Below are positions 27,758 through 36,636 of a stretch of 64,000 nt of DNA, in pieces; the stretch's first letter is position 1; every line of letters begins with the position of its first letter. Source of the stretch: Streptomyces physcomitrii (GTDB lineage Bacteria > Actinomycetota > Actinomycetes > Streptomycetales > Streptomycetaceae). The DNA is taken from contig NZ_JAAWWP010000018.1 in NCBI RefSeq assembly GCF_012273655.1, forward strand, positions 62,001-126,000, written 5' to 3'. A program made the position numbers and the translations under genes. The notes beneath the pieces are model-generated. The model was not told the origin of the DNA. It was given only the letters and a program-made list of their open reading frames with translations, and ran no database searches.

Positions 27758-28554
27758 GCGCCGTGCACCGCATCCCGCGCGACGCCACCATCGTCGCCTG
27801 GCGCAACCTGCTCAACCTGCGCCGCACCCCCGGCTCCGTCATCGCCGCCCTGATCCAGCCGGTGATGTTCGTCCTGCTGCTCGCCTACGTCTTCGGCGGC
27901 AGCCTCGGCGGCGGCGACTACCGCACCTTCCTGATGGGCGGCATCTTCGCCCAGGCGGTCACCTTCAACGCCGCCTTCACCGCCCTCGGGCTCGCCAAGG
28001 ACCTCGACAACGGCATCGTCGACCGCTTCCGTTCGCTGCCGATGCCCCGCATGGCCGTCCTCCTCGGGCGCACCCTCTCCGACCTCTCGATGAGCGTCGT
28101 CACCCTCACGGTGACCTCGCTGTGCGGCCTGCTCGTCGGCTGGCGCGTCGGCGGATCCGCCCTCGAGGCCGTCCTCGCCTACCTGCTCATCCTGCTCTTC
28201 GCCTTCGCCATGTCCTGGGTCGGCGCCGCCATCGGCCTGATGGCCCGCAGCGTCGAGGTGGCGCAGAGCGCCGGGCTCATCTGGCTCTTCCCGGTCACCT
28301 TCGTCTCCTCCTCCTTCGTCTCCACCCGCACCATGCCGGGCCCCCTCCGGACCGTCGCCGAGTGGAACCCGGTCTCCGCCACCGCGACCGCCGTCCGCGA
28401 CCTGCTCGGCAACCCGCCCCCGCCCGGCACCGACCCCGGCACCGCCTGGCCCGTCGTCCACGCCCTCCCCTACGCACTCGGCTGCGCGGCACTGATCACC
28501 GCCGTGTTCATGGCCCTGTCCCTGCGCCGCTTCCGCAGGATCTCTCTGGTCTGA
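27754..28554 (+). CDS. ABC exporter permease subunit, DrrB-like
   Basis: A 266-residue ABC-2-type membrane protein with six predicted segments (SVIAALIQPVMFVLLLAYVF, FLMGGIFAQAVTFNAAFTAL, VVTLTVTSLCGLLVG, VLAYLLILLFAFAMSWVGAA, SAGLIWLFPVTFVSSSFV, ALGCAALITAVFMAL). The coupling region DLDNGIVDRFRSLPMPRMAV is typical of DrrB. ATGA overlap with the ATPase gene couples the two. It is the last gene of the NRPS operon; the repeat copy B begins 297 bp downstream. Confidence 0.93.
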
Positions 28555-28850
28555 CGAACCGCCCACGCCACCCACCCGGGACGAGCACGCTGCTTGCGGC
28601 GGGCGATCCGGCAAGGAGCCGGACACCGCAGCGGCGGGCCTCCGGCCGTCCACGGCCCGGACCGGCCTTCACCTCGCTCGGACACCAGGCGGACTGCCCC
28701 GGGCTGTGCGGGCATTCAGTGCCGAACCGATGCTCAGTGGCCGACGGCTTCCACCGACGGCTGGTCATCGGGGACAAGCTGCGGGGGCTTTCCCAGGCCG
28801 ACGCACATTCTCTTGCGAACCCCCAGGTCAGCGCCCTCCCCTCACCAATC
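28555..28850. other. Intergenic region after the exporter operon
   Basis: About 300 bp with no convincing gene. A reading frame over 28720-28850 gives a short helix-turn-helix-like phrase (RLVIGDKLRGLSQADAHSLA), but it has no start or continuation and is treated as noncoding or debris. Confidence 0.35.
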
Positions 28851-29008
28851 CCTCCCCGCATGGCAGGACTTCAGCCACCGGCTGCACGAGGCGGGACATC
28901 AGCCGTACCGTCCGGTGTGGCCTTGAGCTGAGGGGCCGGTGATTTCGGGCGGGGTCTTCGGGCCTCGCCCTCGGCATGTTCCGGGTGCGGTGCCGAGCGG
29001 CCAGGGGC
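28851..29008 (+). repeat. Long direct repeat, copy B (orphan 3' remnant)
   Basis: Same orientation as 11243-11400 at a constant offset of 17608 bp, 152 of 158 bases identical by eye. Copy B carries only the last 76 bp of the conserved gene found whole at 10881, without its body, plus the 82 bp behind it. It closes the block that contains the NRPS cluster. Confidence 0.9.
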
Positions 29009-29272
29009 CCCGTACGGGCACCCGGGTTGTGCCGGAGCCGCCCGCCCCGGCCCGCTCGGCGTGCCGCACTTCTCCTCCGGCCCGGGCGATGACTCTTGTC
29101 GTGATGGCCGGTCTCCCTTCCGGAGACCCCATCGACGGACCCCGGCGGACCCCGTCGGATCCCGTCGGATCCCGTCGGATCCCGTCGGATCCCGTCGGAT
29201 CCCGTCGGATCCCGTCGGATCCCGTCGGCGGACTCCGTCGACAGACCCATCGGCCGCACCGAGGAGAACACC
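29009..29272. repeat. Tandem array of a 10-bp unit upstream of the DHFR-like gene
   Basis: CCCGTCGGAT occurs seven times head to tail at 29151-29220, followed by a partial copy to 29228. The array ends 44 bp before the ATG at 29273. The exact 10-bp period places each copy about one helical turn apart. No gene is supported in 29009-29150. Confidence 0.9.
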
Positions 29273-29851
29273 ATGACCGCCACCTACACCTTCGACGTCT
29301 TCTCCAGTCTCGACGGCTTCGGCGCCGCCGGGGGCGACTGGACCGGCTACTGGGGCAAGCAGGGCCCCGAACTCCTCGACCACCGCCTCGACTTGTACGC
29401 CGAGGAGCAGCGGATGGTCTTCGGGGCGGGCACCTACCGGGCGTTCGCCGCGATGCTGGCGTCGAGCACCGAGGACTCCGATGTACGCGACCCCTGGGTC
29501 ACGCGGATGCGGAACATGCCGGCCACGGTGGTGTCGACCACCCTGGAAGGCCCCCTGGACTGGCCGGACGCACAGCTGGTGCGCGGCGACGCCGTCGAGG
29601 TCGTGGCCCGGCTGAAGGAGGAGTCCGCGGTGCCGCTGCGCTCGCACGGCAGCCTGTCGATGAACCGGGCGCTGATGGCCGCCGGGCTCGTCGACCGCGT
29701 CCAGGTCACGCTCTTCCCCGCGATCACCGGCCGGACCGGACTCGACCCGATCTTCCGGGGCGCGGCCGACTTCGACCTCGAACTGCTCGACCACCGCACC
29801 CTCGACGGCCGCATCCAGGAGCTGGTCTACCGGCCGACCCTGCACACCTGA
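29273..29851 (+). CDS. Dihydrofolate-reductase-like (RibD C-terminal family) protein
   Basis: A 192-residue protein of the DHFR/RibD-C fold. YTFDVFSSLDGFGA is the usual first strand, MVFGAGTYRAFAAML the second block, PATVVSTTLEGPLDW the central strand and PLRSHGSLSMNRALMAAGLV the nucleotide-binding GS loop (here HGS). Family members are NADPH-dependent reductases; most chromosomal copies in actinobacteria have no assigned substrate and are probably not the folate enzyme. The ATG follows the SD GAGGAG by 8 bases. The upstream region holds the 10-bp tandem array. Confidence 0.82.
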   Translation: MTATYTFDVFSSLDGFGAAGGDWTGYWGKQGPELLDHRLDLYAEEQRMVFGAGTYRAFAAMLASSTEDSDVRDPWVTRMRNMPATVVSTTLEGPLDWPDAQLVRGDAVEVVARLKEESAVPLRSHGSLSMNRALMAAGLVDRVQVTLFPAITGRTGLDPIFRGAADFDLELLDHRTLDGRIQELVYRPTLHT

Positions 29852-29872
29852 ACCGCTCCACGCGCGCCCCGC

Positions 29873-30051
29873 CTAGGGCCTGTCTTCACACTCCCCTCTG
29901 CGTCGCGACGCCTGGCACGCACTCTCGCCGCACCGGGCACAAGGCCAAGTACGTCCAGTACGAGACCTTGCACCCGGCACACCGAGAGCACGCACCAGAC
30001 GCCGCAACGCCGCCCTCCGGGCGACGAGGGGAGTGTAAAGACAGGCCCTAG
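29873..30051. mobile_element. MITE-like element with 26-bp terminal inverted repeats
   Basis: The left end CTAGGGCCTGTCTTCACACT (continuing to 29898) and the right end 30026-30051 are inverted repeats of 26 bp with one mismatch. Inside, a further stretch of about 51 bp on each arm pairs imperfectly (mostly transition differences), so the whole 179-bp element folds into one long hairpin. A TA or CTAG target duplication fits the palindromic CTAG at both ends. No transposase is encoded; such elements are mobilised by a related full-length insertion sequence elsewhere. Confidence 0.75.
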
Positions 30052-30205
30052 CAGGTCCCCCGCCCCGGCGCAATCGCCTGGCGTACGGAATCGGGGCGCG
30101 CGGTTCCGGGGGAACGCTCATCCGGCGACTAGGAAGCCGCGTTACCGCCGGATACCTTCCTCCGAGACCACCAGTGTGTTCCAGTTCACTCACCCCGGGG
30201 GACCC

Positions 30206-31549
30206 ATGCCCAGGAAGTCCGTACGGCTGCCGGCCGCCGCCGTCGTCACCGCCCTCGCCGCGGGCATCGCCCCCGCCGCCACGGCGGAGGCGGCGCCCGA
30301 AGCCGCCGCGGCCACGGCGAAGGACGCCTTCTACCGCTACGACGGCGGCAAGCCGCTCTCCTCGTACCGGCCCGGAGACGTCCTGAAGAAGCGGACGCTG
30401 ACCTATCACGTGGTGGGCATCCCCACGCCGGTCAAGGCGATCCAGCTGCTCTACCGCTCGACCGACGCGCTCGGCCGCCCCGCCGCCAATGTCACCACCG
30501 TGGTGCGCAGCATCAAGGGCGACTCCACCAAGGCGGTCTCGTACCAGTCCTTCTACGACTCCCTCAACCCGGAGGACGCGCCGTCCCGGGCCATCGCGGG
30601 CGATGTCCGGCTCGGCGGGCTCATCGCCAACGCCGAGAACATCTTCCTGGCGCCGCTGCTGCTCCAGGGCTACAACGTGATCATCCCGGACACCGAGGGG
30701 CAGCGGGCCGACTTCGCCGCCGGACCGGAGTACGGGGCCAACACCCTGGACTCGATCCGCGCCTCGACCCGCGCGGAGGCCGGGGCCGGGATGGACGCCG
30801 CGACCCGGGTCGGCCTGATCGGCTACTCCGGCGGCGCCATCGCCACCAACTGGGCGGCGGCCCGGGCCCCCGAGTACGCGCCGGACGTCAACAAGCGCCT
30901 GGTGGGCTTCACCGAGGGCGGACTGCTCGTCGCCCCGGCGCACAACCTGAAGTACGTGAGCGGCTCCCTGGTCTGGTCCGGGGTCATCCCGATGGCGATC
31001 ATCGGCGTCGCCCGCTCGTACGACATCGACCTCAAGAAATACATGAGCCCCTACGGCGTCGAGGTCTACGAGAAGCTGGAGGACGGCAGCCTCCTCGACG
31101 CCCTGGGCCACTACCCCGGGCTGACCTGGAAGAAGCTGGCGAAGCCGGAGTACGCCGACCCGAACTCGGTGCCGGAGTTCGTCACGGCGGTGAACAAGGT
31201 CAACCTCGGCTCGGCCGCCACCCCGACCGTCCCCGGGCACATCGCGCAGGGCGTCGGCGGCGTCACCGAGGGGACCCTCGGCAATCCCGAGGGCATCGGC
31301 AGGGGCGACGGGGTCATGGTCGCCGGGGACGTGCGGGCGCTCGCCCGGCAGTACTGCGCCACCGGCAACGACTCCATCCGCTACCAGCAGTACGGCCTGC
31401 TCAGCCATCTCCCGAGCGCCGCGGTCTGGGCGCCGGGCGCGCTCGGCTGGCTCAACGACCGGTTCGCGGGCAAGAAGGCACCCTCCGACTGCGGCCGCAT
31501 CCCCGCGGGCAACTCCCTGGAGCCGGAGCGGCCCACCTCCGGGTCGTGA
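30206..31549 (+). CDS. Secreted lipase (secretory lipase, LIP family)
   Basis: A 447-residue exported hydrolase. The signal peptide (SVRLPAAAVVTALAAGIAPA) ends near ATAEAA. The alpha/beta-hydrolase nucleophile is Ser208 in GLIGYSGGAIATNW, and the preceding block GYNVIIPDTEGQRADFAAG matches secretory lipases of the LIP family, as does VVRSIKGDSTKAVSYQSFYD. It lacks the lid-type features of true TAG lipases, so an esterase of short lipids is possible. ATG 30206 follows the SD GGGGGA. It ends at a 26-bp perfect hairpin shared with the convergent GH92 gene. Confidence 0.85.
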   Translation: MPRKSVRLPAAAVVTALAAGIAPAATAEAAPEAAAATAKDAFYRYDGGKPLSSYRPGDVLKKRTLTYHVVGIPTPVKAIQLLYRSTDALGRPAANVTTVVRSIKGDSTKAVSYQSFYDSLNPEDAPSRAIAGDVRLGGLIANAENIFLAPLLLQGYNVIIPDTEGQRADFAAGPEYGANTLDSIRASTRAEAGAGMDAATRVGLIGYSGGAIATNWAAARAPEYAPDVNKRLVGFTEGGLLVAPAHNLKYVSGSLVWSGVIPMAIIGVARSYDIDLKKYMSPYGVEVYEKLEDGSLLDALGHYPGLTWKKLAKPEYADPNSVPEFVTAVNKVNLGSAATPTVPGHIAQGVGGVTEGTLGNPEGIGRGDGVMVAGDVRALARQYCATGNDSIRYQQYGLLSHLPSAAVWAPGALGWLNDRFAGKKAPSDCGRIPAGNSLEPERPTSGS

Positions 31550-31592
31550 CGACCGGACCGCGGAGCCCGGTCCCGTGACCGCCGGGTCCTGA

Positions 31593-31654
31593 CCGGGAGA
31601 GCACCGAGGCCGGGCCCCGGCGGTTCGCGGGGCCCGGCCTCGGTGCTCTCCCGG
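31593..31654. terminator. Bidirectional terminator with a 26-bp perfect stem
   Basis: Bases 31593-31618 and 31629-31654 are exact inverse complements around a 10-base loop. It lies between the stops of the convergent lipase and GH92 genes. Confidence 0.88.
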
Positions 31655-31666
31655 GTGCGGCGACCG

Positions 31667-34600
31667 TCAGGAGGTCGCCACCGCGAAGACGTGCAGGTCA
31701 CCGCCCTGGGTCGACTCCGGCAGCGTCACGCTCACCAACCGCGCGCCCGGGCGCAGCGGGATCGGGGCGGTGGCGAAGACATAGGTGTCCACCGGCTCGG
31801 TGGTACCGCCCTCGACCGTCCGGTACGGGGTGTGCACCGCCTTCACATTCCCGTACGAGGGCTCCTCGCTGCCGCCGCCCAGGGTCCAGTCGCTGAAGCC
31901 GAACTCGGCCTTCTCGGTGCTGCCGTCCGCGTAGGTGAGGGTGAGGCTTCCGCTGCTCGGGCCGGAGGCGGCGCTGCCGAGCAGCCCGAGCCGGGTGGCA
32001 CCGGCGGAGCCGGCCGAGAGGTCCAACACCTGTTCGCCGCCGCCCACTTGGACGTTGTCCGGCGAACCGGGCTTCACCTGGGGCCAGTTGAAGTCGAAGC
32101 CGCCGGCCGTGACCTTCCCGCCGGGCACCGCGCCCGCCGCGGCGAGGGCCTTGGCGGAGTAACTCCAGCCGCCGCCGTCGAAGTTGCCGGTGGGCTCGGT
32201 GTCGTCGGCGGAGATGCCGGTGTTGTTGACCAGCCAGCTGAGGGTGCCGCGCTGACCGACCGTCACCGAGAGCCAGGCCTTCGGGACGCTGCCGCCCTGC
32301 GCCGAGGACACCGTCAACGGCACCTTGTAAAGCCCGGGTTGAGTGCCCGCCGCCGCGGTGACCGAGAGCTTCGCGGTGGCACTCCCCCGCTTCGGCACGG
32401 TCAGGGCGCCCCGGCTCGGGGACACCCGGATCCCCTCCGGCGGCTTCGCGGACCAGCGGACCGGGACTCGCCGGTCGCGCAGCGTGGAGACCTCCAGGGC
32501 GGCCCGTACCGAGGTGCCGGGCTCGGCCTTGACCTGGTCGGGCACGGTCCCGGCGAAGAACGGCGACTCCCCGGTACGGAAGGAGGGCGGCGCGTCCCGC
32601 GGGTCGCTGCCCCAGGAGGTGTCGGGGCTGCCGCCGAGGGTGTAGTCCAGGGTGCCGCCGTGCTCCACGAAGGAGGCGGGGACCCAAGGCCGGTCGGAGG
32701 AGCGGCCGTTGACCTCGACGCCGTGGATGTAGATGTTCTCCGCGGAGGCCCCCGGAGCCCGGACGGTGATCTTCTTGCCGCCTCCGGTGTGCACGACCGC
32801 CCGCGGGAACACGGGGCTGGAGAGCACCAGGTCGGCGCGGCTGGGGACCTGCGGGTACATCCCGAGCGCCGAGAAGACGTACCAGGCGGACATGGTGCCC
32901 GCGTCGTCGTTGCCGGGGATGCCGCCCGGGCCGGTGGTCCACAGCTGGTCCAGCTCGGCGCGGACGGTCTCCTGGGTCTTGTAGGGGGCGCCCAAGTAGT
33001 CGTAGAGGTAAGGGGCGTTGATGTCGGGTTCGTTGGTGGGGTCGTAGCGCGTGGGGTCCTCGGCGGAGAAGTCGAACTTCCCGTCCGGGGTGCGGAAGAA
33101 GGCGTCCAGGCGTTCGGTGGTCCGCTTCCGGCCGCCCATGGCCTCGGCCAGCCCGGCGACGTCCGAGTAGACCATCCAGGAGTAGCGCGCGCTGGTGCCC
33201 TCCACGAAGCCCTGCTCGGTGGCCGGGTCGAAGGACGCGCCCGCCCAGGAGCCGTCCGCCTTGCGGTCGCGCATATAGCCGCCCTCGGGGGTGGCGCCCG
33301 GGTCGAAGACCTTGGTCCAGTTCCCGGCCCGCTTCAGGAAGGTCCGCCGGGTGGCGAAGTCACCGGTCTCGCCCGCGAGTTCGGCGAGGGCGAAGTCCGC
33401 GGCGCTGTCCTCCAGGGTCTCGGCGGCGCCGCCCCAGCAGTGGCAGTCGTCGGCGGGGACGTAGCCGTTCGCCAAGTACTTGTCCAGGGACGGGCGTTGG
33501 CCGACGCACTCGACATTGCAGCCCGCGTCGCTGGAGTCGTTGGCGGTGGGCACGGTGGCCTCGTGCACCAGCGAGGAGAGGGCGCCCTTCACATCGAAGT
33601 CCCGGGCGCCGAAGGCGTACATCCCGGCGAGCGCGGGCGCCGAGGGGTCCCCGCTCATCACGCTGGTCTTGCCGTGCTGGAGCAGCCAGCGGTCCCACTC
33701 GCCGCCGCGCTGCCGGGCGTAGTTGAAGAGCGACTGCGCATAGTCGCTCGCGGCCTTCGGCTGGAGCAGCGCGAGCAACTGCACCTGGCTGCGGTACTGG
33801 TCCCAGCCGGAGAAGGTGCCGTACTGGGCGTGCTGACCCCTCGTCAGGCGGTGGGTGCGGCCGTCGGCGCCCCGGTACCGGCCGCCCGTATCGCTGGTGA
33901 GGGTCGGCTCCAGCATCGCGTGGTAGAGCGCGGTGTAGAAGGTGGTGCGCTGCTCGCGGGTGCCGCCGCCGACCTGGACCCGGCCGAGGGCCCGCCGCCA
34001 CTGCTCCCGGGCGGCCGACCGCACCGCCCCGAAGCTCCGCGAACTCGGGTTCTCCGCGCGGAGGTTGGCCTCGGCGCCCGCCGCGCTGACGTAGGAGATC
34101 GCGACCCGGGCCCGTACCTGCCGGGTGCCTTCCGGGAAGGTGACGTACGCGCCCGAGCCCTTGCCCGCTACCGGCCTGCCGTTCTTGTCGAAGCCGGTGC
34201 CGCCGCGCGCCGCGTCGGTGCCGGGGCGCAGCTTCTCGTCCTGCCAGGTACCGGAGGCGGCGAAGGGCCGGTCGAAGCGGACGGTGAAGTGCAGGGTGTA
34301 GAGCTTCCTGCGGTTGTTCTCGCTCTGCGGCCCGCAGAAGTTGCCCGCGTCGACGGAGCCGGTCACGGTACGGCGCCCGGCGTCCACCTTCACCTGTGAA
34401 CCGGTGCTGCCCGTCTCGGAGTTGGAGGTACGGAAGAGCATGCTCGCGGGCTTGTCCGCGGGGAAGCCGAAGCGTCCCGAGCCGGTACGCGCGGTGGTGG
34501 TCAGCTCCGCGCTCGCCCCGCTGTCCAGGCCGACCTTGTAGTACCCGGCGGCCGCCTTCTCGTTCCGGTGCGAGAAGGTGCTCGCGTAGACCTCGTCCTC

Positions 34601-35056
34601 GGTGTCCGCGCTCGGCGAGGAGGTCACCTCACCGACGTGCGGCATGATCGGGATGTCCCCGTTGGCCCCCGAACACCCCACCCCGCTCAGGTGCGTGAGG
34701 CTGAAGCCCCGGATCCGCGTCGCGTCGTACTGGTACCCGCCGGGCGCGGGCGTCGCCACCTGACTCCCCTTCGAGTTCTGCGGACTCCAGGCCAGCATCC
34801 CGAAGGGGACCACCGCGCCGGGGTAGGTGTTGCCGAGGTTGGCGCTGCCGATCAGGGGGTCTACGTAGGGGACGGGGTCGGTGGTCAGCTTCTCGGCCGC
34901 CGGGGCCGAGGGGGTCGCCGCGGTGGCCGCGGGGGCGGTGAGACCGGCGGCTGCGAGGGCGGTGGCGGCCGCCAGGGCGGCGAGGGCCAGGCGCCCGCGG
35001 GGGCGGCCGGGCGGGGCGGGGGACGTGTCCGGCCTGGTGGATCTGTACGACACCAT
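31667..35056 (-). CDS. Secreted GH92 alpha-mannosidase
   Basis: A 1129-residue exported enzyme. The signal peptide is LALAALAAATALAAAGL. The GH92 region runs from VDPLIGSANLGNTYPGAVVP to about residue 790, with the calcium-site and catalytic blocks FSGWDQYRSQ, TSARYSWMV and GNDDAGTMSAWYVFSALGMY (catalytic base Asp near 714). GH92 enzymes are calcium-dependent exo-alpha-mannosidases. A NEW3-type domain follows (VKAEPGTSVRAALEVSTLRD), then a C-terminal jelly-roll of about 180 residues (WLVNNTGISADDTEPTGNFD) that probably binds carbohydrate. The ATG 35056 lies 70 bp downstream of a LacI-type palindrome, suggesting sugar induction. Confidence 0.93.
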   Translation of the reverse strand: MVSYRSTRPDTSPAPPGRPRGRLALAALAAATALAAAGLTAPAATAATPSAPAAEKLTTDPVPYVDPLIGSANLGNTYPGAVVPFGMLAWSPQNSKGSQVATPAPGGYQYDATRIRGFSLTHLSGVGCSGANGDIPIMPHVGEVTSSPSADTEDEVYASTFSHRNEKAAAGYYKVGLDSGASAELTTTARTGSGRFGFPADKPASMLFRTSNSETGSTGSQVKVDAGRRTVTGSVDAGNFCGPQSENNRRKLYTLHFTVRFDRPFAASGTWQDEKLRPGTDAARGGTGFDKNGRPVAGKGSGAYVTFPEGTRQVRARVAISYVSAAGAEANLRAENPSSRSFGAVRSAAREQWRRALGRVQVGGGTREQRTTFYTALYHAMLEPTLTSDTGGRYRGADGRTHRLTRGQHAQYGTFSGWDQYRSQVQLLALLQPKAASDYAQSLFNYARQRGGEWDRWLLQHGKTSVMSGDPSAPALAGMYAFGARDFDVKGALSSLVHEATVPTANDSSDAGCNVECVGQRPSLDKYLANGYVPADDCHCWGGAAETLEDSAADFALAELAGETGDFATRRTFLKRAGNWTKVFDPGATPEGGYMRDRKADGSWAGASFDPATEQGFVEGTSARYSWMVYSDVAGLAEAMGGRKRTTERLDAFFRTPDGKFDFSAEDPTRYDPTNEPDINAPYLYDYLGAPYKTQETVRAELDQLWTTGPGGIPGNDDAGTMSAWYVFSALGMYPQVPSRADLVLSSPVFPRAVVHTGGGKKITVRAPGASAENIYIHGVEVNGRSSDRPWVPASFVEHGGTLDYTLGGSPDTSWGSDPRDAPPSFRTGESPFFAGTVPDQVKAEPGTSVRAALEVSTLRDRRVPVRWSAKPPEGIRVSPSRGALTVPKRGSATAKLSVTAAAGTQPGLYKVPLTVSSAQGGSVPKAWLSVTVGQRGTLSWLVNNTGISADDTEPTGNFDGGGWSYSAKALAAAGAVPGGKVTAGGFDFNWPQVKPGSPDNVQVGGGEQVLDLSAGSAGATRLGLLGSAASGPSSGSLTLTYADGSTEKAEFGFSDWTLGGGSEEPSYGNVKAVHTPYRTVEGGTTEPVDTYVFATAPIPLRPGARLVSVTLPESTQGGDLHVFAVATS

Positions 35057-35265
35057 TGCTGCCCTTCCTGCGTACGGGTGGGGGGCGGGGCGGTGAACTG
35101 TCCGGCCGTTGCGCGCACTTGACCAGACAACGTTGTCAGAATCTGCCGGTAGATGCTTCTGGGCGCGGGCGGGGCTGTCAAGGGTTTGGACGGGGGTCCG
35201 CCCGACGCCGGGGCCGCCCCACGCCTCCTTCGCGTCGGGCGGCCCCCGCCACCTGCCTCCCGACC
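35057..35265 (-). promoter_or_regulatory. GH92 promoter region with LacI-type operator
   Basis: GACAACGTTGTC (35126-35137) is a perfect 12-bp palindrome with a central CG, the usual form of LacI-family operators in actinobacteria. It is 70 bp upstream of the GH92 start. The regulator itself is not in the window. Confidence 0.65.
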
Positions 35266-36591
35266 TCAGCCCGTGGCGGCCGTCGTCGCCCGGTGGAGGG
35301 TGTCGACGATGCGGTCGATCTGGGCCGCGTTCACGATCAGCGGCGGGGCGACGGCGAGGACCGGGCCCTCGCTGCGGACGATCACCCCGGCGCGCAGGCA
35401 GCCCAGCATCACCTGGGTGGCGCGGTCGAAGGTGTCGAACTCGATGCCCGCAAAGAGGCCGACGCCGCGGACGTCGCTGACGCCCTCCAGGTCCTTGAGC
35501 CGGTCGGTGAGGCCGCCGCAGAGGCGTTCGCCCATGGCGGCGGCGTGCTCGATCAGGCCCTCCTCCTCGATGGTCTCCAGGACGGCCAGCGAGACCGCCG
35601 CGCCCAGGGCGTGCCCGCTGGTGGTGTGGCCGTGCCGCAGGCCGCCGAGCATCGGGTCGGCGGCGAAGGCCTCGGCGATCTCCGCGGTGGTCGTGACGGC
35701 GGCGAAGGGCACGTATCCGGCGGCGAGTCCCTTGCCCAGGGTGAGCAGGTCGGGGCGGATGCCCTCGCGGCGGTGCGCGAACCACTCGCCGGTGCGGCCG
35801 AAGCCGGTGGTCACCTCGTCGACGACGAGCAGGACCCCGTGCCGGTCGCAGATCTCCCGGACGGCGCGCAGATATCCGGCGGGCAGCGGGCGGATGCCGC
35901 CGACGCCGAGGACCGGCTCCACGAAGAAGGCGGCGACGTTCTCCGCGCCCTGGGCGAGGATCGCCTCCTCCAGGGCCTCCGCGCCGGGCCGGACCTCGCC
36001 CCGGTCGCGCACGGTCGAGCCGGGGGTGGGCACCCGTACGAAGCCCTCGGGCAGCGGGCCGCAGCCCGTCCAGGCGAGCGGGGAACCGGACATCGCGGCG
36101 GCGGCGAGGGTGGTGCCGTGGTAGCTGTCGGCGAGCGAGAGCACCGTGGTGCGCTGCGGCTGGCCGCGCAGGGCGTGGTACATCCGCACGATGCGGATGG
36201 CCGCCTCGGTGGCCTCCGAACCGGAGTTGCAGAACAGGGTGCGCCCGTCCGGCTCGCCGAGCAGTTCGGCCAGCCGGGCCGCGAGCCGCACCGCGGGCTC
36301 GTTGGACGAGCCGAGCAGGGCGTACGTCATGAGCTTGCCGGCCTGCTCGGTCAGGGCGGCCACCACCCGCGGGTGGCTGTAGCCGAGCGTGGCGTTGAAC
36401 TGGCCGCTGCGCCCGTCCAGATAGGTGTTGCCGTGCGCGTCGGTGACCTCGACCCCGCTGCCCTCGACCAGCACCAGCTGGTCGCCGACGCCGTACGGGG
36501 TCCAGGGGTGCAGCAGGTGGCGGCGGTCGAGCTCGGCCAGTTCCTCTCCGGCGGGGCGCGGCGCGGTGGGTGCGGGCGGGGTGTCGGTCAT
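35266..36591 (-). CDS. Class III PLP aminotransferase in a putative biosynthetic cassette
   Basis: A 441-residue PLP enzyme of the ornithine/acetylornithine aminotransferase group. Lys287 in DLLTLGKGLAAGYVPFAAV binds PLP; FCNSGSEATEAAIRIVRMYH binds the phosphate; VEPVLGVGGIRPLP and LLVVDEVTTGFGRTG supply the Glu/Asp that hold the ring. Such enzymes transfer amino groups to aldehydes or ketones. It is the last gene of a four-gene minus operon with a ThDP enzyme, an SRPBCC protein and a KAS III-like protein, 45 bp after the KAS III stop, so its likely acceptor is the carbonyl product of those enzymes. The exact substrate is unknown. Confidence 0.88.
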   Translation of the reverse strand: MTDTPPAPTAPRPAGEELAELDRRHLLHPWTPYGVGDQLVLVEGSGVEVTDAHGNTYLDGRSGQFNATLGYSHPRVVAALTEQAGKLMTYALLGSSNEPAVRLAARLAELLGEPDGRTLFCNSGSEATEAAIRIVRMYHALRGQPQRTTVLSLADSYHGTTLAAAAMSGSPLAWTGCGPLPEGFVRVPTPGSTVRDRGEVRPGAEALEEAILAQGAENVAAFFVEPVLGVGGIRPLPAGYLRAVREICDRHGVLLVVDEVTTGFGRTGEWFAHRREGIRPDLLTLGKGLAAGYVPFAAVTTTAEIAEAFAADPMLGGLRHGHTTSGHALGAAVSLAVLETIEEEGLIEHAAAMGERLCGGLTDRLKDLEGVSDVRGVGLFAGIEFDTFDRATQVMLGCLRAGVIVRSEGPVLAVAPPLIVNAAQIDRIVDTLHRATTAATG

Positions 36592-36636
36592 CGGCGGGCT
36601 CCAGAGGGGTGGCGGTCGGGCGGGTGGCGGCGGGGG

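Noticed and set aside
28720..28850. Fragment of a helix-turn-helix regulator
   Set aside because: One short phrase only; no start, no SD and no continuation into a known domain.
29151..29228. CRISPR array
   Set aside because: The unit is 10 bp with no spacers and no cas genes are near.
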